From contig JAGGAJ010000072.1 in NCBI GenBank assembly GCA_017889845.1, positions 1 through 8,809 of the forward strand: DNA of 8,809 bases. The letters are read 5' to 3'. Within the stretch, counting starts at the first letter, position 1; every line of letters starts with the position of its first letter. Both the position numbers and the translations under genes were made by a program. Of this stretch, positions 1 to 5,982 are shown piece after piece. Source of the DNA: Deltaproteobacteria bacterium (GTDB lineage Bacteria > Desulfobacterota > Deferrimicrobia > Deferrimicrobiales > Deferrimicrobiaceae). The notes beneath the pieces were generated by a model. That model was not told the origin of the DNA, made no database searches, and was given only the letters and a program-made list of their open reading frames with translations.

Positions 1-780
1 TCCACGATCCTGCTGTCGACCCCCTCGTACGCCCTCAACCTGGCGGAGGTGATGGTGGAGGAGGGGGTGGATCCGGGGAGCATGAAAATCCGGTGCGGCC
101 TCTTCGGCGCCGAGCCGTGGAGCGAGGCCATGCGAAGGGAGATCGAGAAGAAGCTCCGGATCGACGCGCTCGACATCTACGGCCTCTCGGAAGTGATCGG
201 CCCCGGCGTGTCGTCCGAGTGCCTCGAGGAGAAGCACGGGCTCCACGTCTTCGAGGACCACTTCCTCCCCGAGATCATCGACCCCGTGACGGGAAAAACG
301 CTCCCGCACGGGCAGGCGGGGGAACTCGTCTTCACCACCCTGACCAAGGAGGCGTTCCCCGTGATCCGGTACCGCACGAGGGACATCTCGCGCCTCATCA
401 CGAAGCCGTGCACCTGCGGGCGCACCCACCTGCGGATGGAGAGGATCTCCGGGCGCACGGACGACATGCTCATCATCCGGGGCGTCAACGTCTTCCCGTC
501 CCAGATCGAGTCGGTGCTGATCGCCGTGGAGGGCGTGGAGCCCCACTACCAGCTGGTCGTCACCCGGGAGGAGTCCCTGGACGTCCTCGAGGTGCAGGTG
601 GAGGTGAACGAGAGGATCTTCACGGACGAGGTGAAGGGGTTGGAGGGAGTCGCCCGCCGGGTGGAGCACGACATCAAGGACCTGCTCGGCGTCACATGCA
701 AGGTCAAGCTCGTGGAGCCCAAGACGATCCAGCGCAGCGAGGGGAAAGCCAAGCGCGTCATCGACATGCGGAAGATCTGA
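1..780 (+). CDS. paaK: Phenylacetate-CoA ligase family protein (5'-truncated by window edge)
   Basis: This is the last 259 residues of an AMP-forming acyl-CoA ligase of the PaaK type; the reading frame is open to base 1, so the N-terminal part with the ATP P-loop lies outside the window. Visible family motifs are STPSYAL, GLFGAEPWS, YGLSEVIGPG (adenine/acyl pocket), RYRTRD, the hinge region GRTDDMLIIRGVNVFPSQIE and the C-terminal lysine segment RSEGKAKR. Cys/His residues in ECLE...GLH and CTCG could form a metal site (inference). Such enzymes activate arylacetates such as phenylacetate to CoA thioesters in the cytoplasm. It ends 18 nt before the ACT gene and is therefore probably cotranscribed with it. 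It aligns over its whole visible length with the complete ligase at 5983-7281, at about 59% identity by hand count (154/259). The family is secure; the exact substrate (phenylacetate, indoleacetate, hydroxyphenylacetate or another acid) is not readable from the sequence. Confidence 0.93.
   Translation, partial: STILLSTPSYALNLAEVMVEEGVDPGSMKIRCGLFGAEPWSEAMRREIEKKLRIDALDIYGLSEVIGPGVSSECLEEKHGLHVFEDHFLPEIIDPVTGKTLPHGQAGELVFTTLTKEAFPVIRYRTRDISRLITKPCTCGRTHLRMERISGRTDDMLIIRGVNVFPSQIESVLIAVEGVEPHYQLVVTREESLDVLEVQVEVNERIFTDEVKGLEGVARRVEHDIKDLLGVTCKVKLVEPKTIQRSEGKAKRVIDMRKI
96..120 (+). repeat. 25-bp direct repeat, copy 1 (inside the first ligase gene)
   Basis: These 25 bases, coding for GLFGAEPW, are identical to 6600-6624 in the second ligase gene. 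A second identical pair of 24 bases lies at 487-510 and 6988-7011 (coding for NVFPSQIE). They reflect conserved protein segments in paralogues rather than a mobile element. Confidence 0.9.
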
Positions 781-798
781 AACGCAGGGGGGGGCGCC

Positions 799-1230
799 AT
801 GAAGGTGGAGCAGATCTCGGTTTTCCTGGAGAACAAGTCGGGCCGGCTGGCGGAGGTCACGGGGATCCTCGCCCGGGCGGGGGTCAACATCCGCACCCTG
901 TCCCTCGCCGACACGGCGGACTTCGGGATCCTGCGGCTCATCGTGGACCGGACGGACCAGGCGAACAAGGTGCTGAAGGAGACCGGCTTCACGGTGGCCA
1001 AGACGGAGGTGATCGCGCTCGAGGTGCCGGACGTCCCCGGCGGGCTGGCCCGGATCCTCTCGGTCCTGGACGCCGCGGGCGTCAACGTGGAGTACATGTA
1101 CGCCTTCGCCCGGCAGTCGGCGGACAAGGCGATCGTCATCTTCCGCTTCGACGAGCTCGACAGGGCCATCCAGGTGCTCCTGGACGCGGGGGTCCGCGTC
1201 CTGAAGGGGGAGGAAGTGTACGCGCTGTGA
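799..1230 (+). CDS. Tandem ACT-domain protein, probable amino-acid-binding regulator
   Basis: A 143-residue protein made almost entirely of two ACT domains. The first (about residues 4-66) has the loop ENKSGRLAEV followed by AGVNI; the second (about 70-138) has PDVPGGLARI followed by AGVNVEYMY. The Gly-rich turn and the GxN strand after the helix are the usual ligand-binding edge of ACT domains. There is no attached enzyme or DNA-binding domain, so it is either a stand-alone sensor or a regulatory subunit that binds a partner enzyme. It sits 18 nt after one acyl-CoA ligase and 43 nt before an importer binding protein. This suggests it senses an amino acid, perhaps aromatic, relevant to this pathway (inference). 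The ATG at 799 follows an unusual run of eight G (787-794) that serves as the ribosome binding site, with only 4 nt of spacing. The fold is very likely; the ligand and the partner are unknown. Confidence 0.88.
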   Translation: MKVEQISVFLENKSGRLAEVTGILARAGVNIRTLSLADTADFGILRLIVDRTDQANKVLKETGFTVAKTEVIALEVPDVPGGLARILSVLDAAGVNVEYMYAFARQSADKAIVIFRFDELDRAIQVLLDAGVRVLKGEEVYAL

Positions 1231-1259
1231 CAACGGGTGAACCGCAACCATTACCGGAC

Positions 1260-1266
1260 AGGAGGT
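1260..1266 (+). promoter_or_regulatory. Shine-Dalgarno site that fixes the binding-protein start at 1274
   Basis: AGGAGGT lies 7 nt before the ATG at 1274. The in-frame GTG at 1265 is inside this site and therefore cannot be its start. The 1274 start also gives a clean signal peptide beginning MRR. Confidence 0.8.
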
Positions 1267-1273
1267 GGGGAAG

Positions 1274-2416
1274 ATGAGGAGAGTCGGAACGGTTATCCTG
1301 GGATTGTTGCTCGCGGCGGCCATGGCGTTCCCCGCGGCGGCGGCGGAGACGATCAAGATCGGCGCGATCCTGTCGGTCACGGGGCCGGCGTCGTTCCTCG
1401 GAGCGCCGGAGGCGAAGACCCTCGAGATGCAGGTCGCGGACGTGAACAGGAAGGGCGGCATCCTCGGGAGAAAGGTCGAGCTGATCGTCAAGGATTCCGG
1501 CGCGAGCCCGGAGAAGGCGTTCTCGTTCGCCAAGCAACTGATCGAGGAGGAGAAGGTGTTCGCCATCATCGGCCCCTCGACGAGCGGCGAGACGATGAAG
1601 ATCAAAGGCCTCGCGGAGGAGGGGAAGACCATCCTCATGTCGTGCGCGGCGGCCGAGGTGATCGTCAATCCCGTGGCAAAATACGTGTTCAAGACGCCGC
1701 AGAAGGACAGCGATGCAGTCATCATGATCTTCCAGCAGATGAAGAAGATGAAGATCAGCAAGATCGGCGTCGTCTCCAGCAACACCGGCTTCGGGGGCGC
1801 GGGGAAGGCGCAGATCGAGGCGCTGGCCCCGAAGCACGGCATCACGATCGTGGCCAACGAGGTGTACGACAAGGCCGCATCGGACCTCACGGCCGAGGTG
1901 ACGAAGCTCAAGGCGGCCAACGTCGAGGCGGTCATCAACTGGTCCATCGAGCCGGCCCAGGCGATCGTGATCAAGAACGCCCGGCAGATCGGCCTCAAGG
2001 TTCCCATCTTCCAGAGCCACGGGTTCGGGAACATCAAGTACGTCGATGCCGCCGGCGAGGCCGCCGAGGGGGTGATGTTCCCTGCCGGCCGGTTGCTCGT
2101 CGCCGACCAGCTGCCGAAGGATCACCCGCAGCGGGCGCTGCTCCTGCAGTACAAGAAGGATTACCAGTCGTACTGCCAGGGGGAGGAGTGCAGCACCTTC
2201 GGGGGGCACGCCTTCGACGCGTTCATCATCCTCCAGAAGGCGATCGAGAAGGCAGGCAGCACGGACAAGGAGAAGGTCCGGACCGCCATCGAGAACCTCA
2301 AGGGCGTGGTCGGAACCGCGGGGATCTTCAACTTCTCCCCGACGGACCACAACGGCCTCGACATCGACGCATTCGTGATGCTGGTCGTCCGGAACGGGAA
2401 GTTCACGATCCTGTAG
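1274..2416 (+). CDS. ABC transporter periplasmic substrate-binding protein, HAAT/Liv family
   Basis: A 380-residue precursor. Residues 1-24 are a Sec signal peptide: MRR, a hydrophobic core, then an Ala-rich end with probable cleavage before E25. The mature part is a type I periplasmic binding protein (Peripla_BP_6-like) with ETIKIGAILSVTG at the first strand, GPSTSGET at 100-107, MSCAAAEVIVNP from 122, YVFKTPQKDSDA, and SHGFGN around H249. It should capture the solute in the periplasm and deliver it to the permeases encoded next. In E. coli LivJ/LivK the second ligand loop carries a Thr and the GPEGVGN loop a Glu that grip the amino acid. By eye these align with Ala127 and His249 here, so the ligand is probably not a standard branched-chain amino acid and could be an organic or aromatic acid (inference). 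Cys301 and Cys306 (CQGEEC) could form a local disulfide. The family is secure; the ligand is not. Confidence 0.93.
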   Translation: MRRVGTVILGLLLAAAMAFPAAAAETIKIGAILSVTGPASFLGAPEAKTLEMQVADVNRKGGILGRKVELIVKDSGASPEKAFSFAKQLIEEEKVFAIIGPSTSGETMKIKGLAEEGKTILMSCAAAEVIVNPVAKYVFKTPQKDSDAVIMIFQQMKKMKISKIGVVSSNTGFGGAGKAQIEALAPKHGITIVANEVYDKAASDLTAEVTKLKAANVEAVINWSIEPAQAIVIKNARQIGLKVPIFQSHGFGNIKYVDAAGEAAEGVMFPAGRLLVADQLPKDHPQRALLLQYKKDYQSYCQGEECSTFGGHAFDAFIILQKAIEKAGSTDKEKVRTAIENLKGVVGTAGIFNFSPTDHNGLDIDAFVMLVVRNGKFTIL

Positions 2417-2444
2417 ACGGACGCCAACGGTAACCCCGTCGTTC

Positions 2445-2481
2445 CGAGCGGGAGCACGCGCGCCGCGCGTGCTCCCGCTCG
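2445..2481 (+). terminator. Long perfect hairpin between binding-protein and permease genes (attenuator or mRNA-stabilising element)
   Basis: The arm CGAGCGGGAGCACGCGCG (2445-2462) is matched perfectly by its reverse complement at 2464-2481, with a single base between the arms. In RNA this allows about 16 bp with a 5-nt loop. Only three T follow (2482-2484), so it is not a classical strong intrinsic terminator. Its position, after the highly needed binding protein and before the membrane and ATPase genes, fits partial termination or protection of the upstream mRNA end. Either would give more binding protein than permease. The structure is seen directly; the function is inferred. Confidence 0.6.
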
Positions 2482-2484
2482 TTT

Positions 2485-2494
2485 GAGGAAAGGA
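2485..2494 (+). promoter_or_regulatory. Shine-Dalgarno site supporting a CTG start at 2503
   Basis: GAGGAAAGGA lies 8 nt before the CTG at 2503. No similar site precedes the GTG at 2527, whose upstream bases are AT-rich and pyrimidine-rich (GAATTCTTTTTCCAATATCT). Confidence 0.55.
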
Positions 2495-2502
2495 CCAGGG
2501 AC

Positions 2503-3387
2503 CTGGAATTCTTTTTCCAATATCTCGTGGCCGGGGTCACGTACGGGACGATCTACGCGATCGTCGCCATCGGGTTCAACATCATCTACAACGCCACCGG
2601 CATCATCAATTTCGCCCAGGGCGAGTTCGTGATGCTCGGCGGGATGACCGCCGTCACGCTGAGTCGGTTCGTGCCGCTGCCCGTCGCCATCCTGGGCGCC
2701 GTCGTCCTGACGACGATCGTCGGGGCGGTCATCGAGATCGTCTTCATCCGGTGGCTCCACCGCCCTTCCGTGCTGCGGATGGTCATCATCACCATCGGCA
2801 TATCGATCCTGATCCGGGAGATCGCCCTGCACGTTTGGGGGGAGAGCGTCCGGTCGCTCCCCTACTTCACCGGCACCTCGGTGACCTCCATCCGCCTGGG
2901 CGGGGTGTACATCTCCCCGCAGGTCCTCTGGGCCGTCGGCGTCGGCGCCGTCGCTGTGGCACTGCTGAGCGCCTTCTTCAACCTGACGATGCTGGGGCGG
3001 CAGATGCGCGCCTGTTCCGCCAACCGCGACGCGGCCCGCCTCTGCGGCATCAACGCGGGGAACATGGTCACCCTCTCGTTCATGATCAGCGCCGCGATCG
3101 GCGCCATCGGCGGCTGCGTGGTCTGCCCGATCACCTACGTGCATTACGACAGCGGCACGCCGCTGGCCATCAAGGGGTTCACCGTGGCCATCCTCGGCGG
3201 CCTCGGCAACAGCACGGCCGCCGTCGGCGCGGGGATGATCCTGGGGATCCTCGAATCCTTCAGCATCTGGGTCCTGCCCGCCGCGTACAAGGAGGCCATC
3301 TCGATCGCCATCCTGCTCCTCATCCTGTTCGTGCGGCCGAGCGGAATCTTCGGCAGCGCGGAGGCTGCCCGGCTCAAGGAGTTCTGA
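2503..3387 (+). CDS. livH: Branched-chain amino acid type ABC transporter permease, LivH family
   Basis: A 294-residue inner-membrane permease when started at CTG 2503; the next start, GTG 2527, gives 286 residues. It forms one half of the membrane channel with the LivM-type protein. Evidence includes many hydrophobic segments, the family signature NFAQGEFVMLGG at about 36-47, the cytoplasmic coupling loop GRQMRACSANRDAARLCGI from residue 165, AILGGLGNSTAAVGAG, and the C-terminal LFVRPSGIFG. The CTG start is preferred because it restores the usual LivH beginning (M-E-FF-Q-L-x-x-G-x-x-x-G-x-IYA), here read EFFFQYLVAGVTYGTIYA, and because a ribosome binding site stands 8 nt before it. Its stop overlaps the start of the next gene by one base (TGATG). 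The family is certain; the start codon is an inference that proteomics or conservation could settle. Confidence 0.9.
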   Translation: MEFFFQYLVAGVTYGTIYAIVAIGFNIIYNATGIINFAQGEFVMLGGMTAVTLSRFVPLPVAILGAVVLTTIVGAVIEIVFIRWLHRPSVLRMVIITIGISILIREIALHVWGESVRSLPYFTGTSVTSIRLGGVYISPQVLWAVGVGAVAVALLSAFFNLTMLGRQMRACSANRDAARLCGINAGNMVTLSFMISAAIGAIGGCVVCPITYVHYDSGTPLAIKGFTVAILGGLGNSTAAVGAGMILGILESFSIWVLPAAYKEAISIAILLLILFVRPSGIFGSAEAARLKEF

Positions 3388-4463
3388 TGGCACGGAGATA
3401 CTCCATGGTCGCCGCCTTCGCCGGACTCGTCGTCGCGATCCAGGTGGCGACGTATCTGGCCGGCGCCCCGTACCACCTCACGCAACTGACCATGACGGCC
3501 TACTATTCGCTTCTCATCGTGGGCCTGTGCATGCTGATCGGGTACGCAGGGCAGATCTCGCTCGGCCACGCCGGGTTCTTCGCCATCGGAGGGTACGTTT
3601 CGGCGTTCCTGACCACGCACGACCTGGCGGCCCACAAGGGGCTTCGCCTCGTCGCTCTCCTGCAGAAGGCCGGGATGCTCCTGGAAAGGTCGGACCTGTA
3701 CGGGGGGAGCCACCTGGTCGTTCACCCGTGGCTGGCCTGCGCGGCAGCGGTCCTCCTGGCAGTCGTCATCGCCTACGTCGTCGGGGGACCGGTCCTGAAG
3801 CTCCGGGGCCATTATCTGGCCATGGCGACCCTCGGTTTCGGCATCATCATCTACCGGGTCGCCCTGGGGACCGAACTCCTCGGCGCGGCGGACGGGATCT
3901 CCGAGGTACCCGGGTTCCCCCTGCCGTTCGGGCTGATCATCTCCGGCAATGCCTCCGTGCGGGTGTCGAACTATTACCTGGCGTGGGGGCTGGTGATCCT
4001 CGGGATGGTGCTGCTGCTCAACCTGATCCAGTCCCGTGTGGGAAGGGCGCTGTCGGCTGTGCACGGCGCCGAGGACGCTGCCGGCGCAATCGGGATCCCG
4101 ACGGCCCGGTACAAACTGAACACGTTCGTGCTGAGCGCGGCGTTCGCCTCCGTGGCCGGCGTCTTCCTCACCCACTATAACGGCGGCATCGGCCCGTCGG
4201 AGGCGTCGGTCATGAAGTCGGTCCGGTACGTGGCGATCGTCGCGATCGGCGGGATGGCGAACCTGTGGGGCGCGCTCCTGATGAGCCTCGTCCTGAACTA
4301 CCTCTCTCTCCGCGGGTACTTCGGGACATTCGACGACGCCGTGTTCGGCGTCATCCTCATCCTGATCATGCTGTTCGCGCCCGACGGGCTGCTCCGCCGC
4401 CACATCCTCGCCGACCTGAAACGGCTGGCCTCGGGCGGCGCATCGGACGAGGAGGCGGCGTGA
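3387..4463 (+). CDS. livM: Branched-chain amino acid type ABC transporter permease, LivM family
   Basis: A 358-residue integral membrane protein that pairs with LivH to form the transport channel. Family features are YSLLIVGLCMLIGYAGQISL near residue 35-55, GHAGFFAIGGY, KLRGHYLAMATLGFG, the coupling loop GRALSAVHGAEDAAGAIGI from residue 219, the pore-side segment IAIGGMANLWGALL, and the terminal LFAPDGLL. The ATG at 3387 overlaps the livH stop by one base and has AAGGAG 5 nt upstream (3376-3381), which lies inside livH and suggests translational coupling. A second ATG at 3405 is possible but has a weaker upstream site. A periplasmic-side insertion between about residues 75 and 112 (HDLAAHKG...SHLVVHP) is seen between membrane segments. 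The family is certain; the transported solute follows that of the binding protein and is not fixed by the sequence. Confidence 0.94.
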   Translation: MARRYSMVAAFAGLVVAIQVATYLAGAPYHLTQLTMTAYYSLLIVGLCMLIGYAGQISLGHAGFFAIGGYVSAFLTTHDLAAHKGLRLVALLQKAGMLLERSDLYGGSHLVVHPWLACAAAVLLAVVIAYVVGGPVLKLRGHYLAMATLGFGIIIYRVALGTELLGAADGISEVPGFPLPFGLIISGNASVRVSNYYLAWGLVILGMVLLLNLIQSRVGRALSAVHGAEDAAGAIGIPTARYKLNTFVLSAAFASVAGVFLTHYNGGIGPSEASVMKSVRYVAIVAIGGMANLWGALLMSLVLNYLSLRGYFGTFDDAVFGVILILIMLFAPDGLLRRHILADLKRLASGGASDEEAA

Positions 4464-5221
4464 CGATCCTTTCGGTCCGGAGGGTCAGCAAGCGCTTCGG
4501 CGGCCTCCAGGCCGTCAGTGACCTCTCCTTCGACGTGGCGCGCGGGTCGATCAAGGCGCTGATCGGGCCGAACGGCGCCGGGAAGACGACGCTGTTCAAC
4601 CTGATCTCGGGGTTCCTTCCGCCCGACTCCGGCGAGATCTACTTCGGCGGCGCGCCGGTCCACGACCTGCCGTCCCACCAGATCGCCTCCCGGGGCATGG
4701 TGCGGACGTTCCAGCACATCCGCCTCTTCCCCAAGATGACGGTCCTCGAGAACATCATGGTCGGCCGCCACGTCCACAGCCGGGCGGGGTTCCTCGCCGG
4801 CATGCTGAACCTCCCGTTCACGTGGAGGGAGGAGCGGCGCATCCGGGAGAAGGGCCAGGAGATCATGGAGCTGCTCGGCATCGCGGAGCACGCCCACACG
4901 GAGGCGGCCAGTCTCGCCTACGGGCAGCAGCGCGTCGTCGAGATCGGGAGGGCGCTCGCCTGCGAGCCGCGCCTCCTGCTCCTCGACGAACCCGCCGCGG
5001 GCCTGAACATGCGGGAAACGATCGGGATGGGCGGGCTCATCGGGAAGATCCGCGACATGGGGATCACCGTGCTCCTCGTGGAGCACGACATGTCGCTCGT
5101 CATGGGGATCTCGGACGAGATCGTCGTGCTGAGTTTCGGGCAGAAGATCGCGGAGGACCGCCCCCTCGCGATCCAGAAGAACCGGGAAGTGATCCGCGTG
5201 TACCTCGGGGACGACGCGTGA
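4460..5221 (+). CDS. livG: ABC transporter ATP-binding protein, LivG family
   Basis: A 253-residue cytoplasmic ATPase that drives the importer as a heterodimer with LivF. Motifs in order: Walker A GPNGAGKTT (36-44, Lys42), Q-loop Gln85 in RTFQHIRLF, the signature in its LivG form LAYGQQ (152-157), Walker B LLLLDEPAAGLN (Asp176, Glu177) and the H-loop VEHD (His209). The insertion around 104-125 between the Q-loop and the signature is typical of LivG. The GTG start at 4460 overlaps the livM stop in a GTGA quadruplet, with AGGAGG at 4450-4455, so the two are probably translationally coupled. Length matches E. coli LivG (about 255). All catalytic residues are present and nothing suggests inactivation. 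Confidence 0.95.
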   Translation: MTILSVRRVSKRFGGLQAVSDLSFDVARGSIKALIGPNGAGKTTLFNLISGFLPPDSGEIYFGGAPVHDLPSHQIASRGMVRTFQHIRLFPKMTVLENIMVGRHVHSRAGFLAGMLNLPFTWREERRIREKGQEIMELLGIAEHAHTEAASLAYGQQRVVEIGRALACEPRLLLLDEPAAGLNMRETIGMGGLIGKIRDMGITVLLVEHDMSLVMGISDEIVVLSFGQKIAEDRPLAIQKNREVIRVYLGDDA

Positions 5222-5228
5222 GGCGGGG

Positions 5229-5966
5229 ATGCTGAGGATCAAGAATCTCGAGTCCGGATACGGCCGGCTCAAGGTGCTGAAGAAGGTCACGATGCACATC
5301 CGGTCCGGCGAGATCGTGACGATCATCGGGGCCAACGGCGCCGGGAAGACCAGCCTCCTGAAGACCATCGCGGGGCTCCTCCCGGCGCGCTCGGGCGAAA
5401 TCCTCTTCGACACGAAGGACATCGGGAATCTTCCGCCCGAGAAGGTCGTCTTCCGGGGGTGCTCCCTGGTGCCCGAGGGCCGTCAGGTTTTCGCCCCAAT
5501 GACCGTCCGGGAGAACATCCTTCTCGGTGCCTACACGCAATACCGGAACGGGAAGGGCGGGGCGGTCCGGGACGACATCGAGCGCGTCTACGGGATCTTC
5601 CCCCGGCTCCGGGAACGCGAGCGTCAGCTCGCGGGCACGCTGTCGGGCGGCGAGCAGCAGATGCTCGCCATCGCGAGGGCCCTCATGGCCCGCCCGAAAC
5701 TGATCATGATGGACGAGCCCTCGATGGGGCTTGCCCCGCTGGTCATCCGGGACATCTTCGCGGTCATCACGAGGCTCCGGAAGGAAGGCGGCACGGTGCT
5801 GCTCGTCGAGCAGAACGCCCGCGCGGCGCTGGGGATCGCCGACCGCGGGTACGTGCTCGAAACGGGCCGGATCATCATGGAAGGGGAGGCGGAAGAGCTG
5901 CTCTCGAACCGCGAGGTGCAGCGCGCCTACCTCGGCAGGGACCTGGACGCGGAAGGAAAGATGTAA
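5229..5966 (+). CDS. livF: ABC transporter ATP-binding protein, LivF family
   Basis: A 245-residue cytoplasmic ATPase and the second nucleotide-binding subunit of the importer. Motifs: Walker A GANGAGKTS (34-42, Lys40), the LivF hallmark VPEGRQVF (81-88, at the Q-loop), signature LSGGEQQ (138-144), Walker B LIMMDEPSMGLAP (Asp162, Glu163) and VEQNA (193-197). The Gln195 in place of the usual H-loop His is normal for LivF proteins and not a defect. The start at 5229 is 7 nt after the livG stop. Its ribosome binding site overlaps that stop (AGG at 5221-5223). The next gene, a ligase, begins only 16 nt after its end, which ties transport and CoA activation into one unit. Confidence 0.95.
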   Translation: MLRIKNLESGYGRLKVLKKVTMHIRSGEIVTIIGANGAGKTSLLKTIAGLLPARSGEILFDTKDIGNLPPEKVVFRGCSLVPEGRQVFAPMTVRENILLGAYTQYRNGKGGAVRDDIERVYGIFPRLRERERQLAGTLSGGEQQMLAIARALMARPKLIMMDEPSMGLAPLVIRDIFAVITRLRKEGGTVLLVEQNARAALGIADRGYVLETGRIIMEGEAEELLSNREVQRAYLGRDLDAEGKM

Positions 5967-5982
5967 CGGATCGGAGGGGGCA

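Noticed and set aside
787..794. Run of eight G before the ACT gene as a phase-variable switch.
   Set aside because: Length change could alter ribosome-site spacing, but a run of eight G in such G-rich DNA is not strong evidence, and there are no other contingency-locus signs.
1227..1254. Possible internal promoter before the binding-protein gene (GTGACA, then CATTAC).
   Set aside because: The -10 matches at only three bases, and the -35 overlaps the stop codon of the ACT gene. This is too weak to list.
1265..1273. GTG start for the binding protein.
   Set aside because: It overlaps the Shine-Dalgarno sequence that serves the ATG at 1274.
93..2433. Alternative + strand frames at 93-1277 and 1237-2433.
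   Set aside because: They overlap the ligase, ACT and binding-protein genes in another frame and translate to Arg/Gly/Pro-rich sequence without domains.
2751..3386. An upstream extension of the livM reading frame, and likewise of rsmI (6006-7349).
   Set aside because: The extensions lie over other genes in a different frame. The family N-termini begin at 3387 and 7350, each with a ribosome binding site.
5811..5822. Missing H-loop histidine in LivF (VEQNA).
   Set aside because: Gln at this place is the normal LivF form, so it is not a defect.
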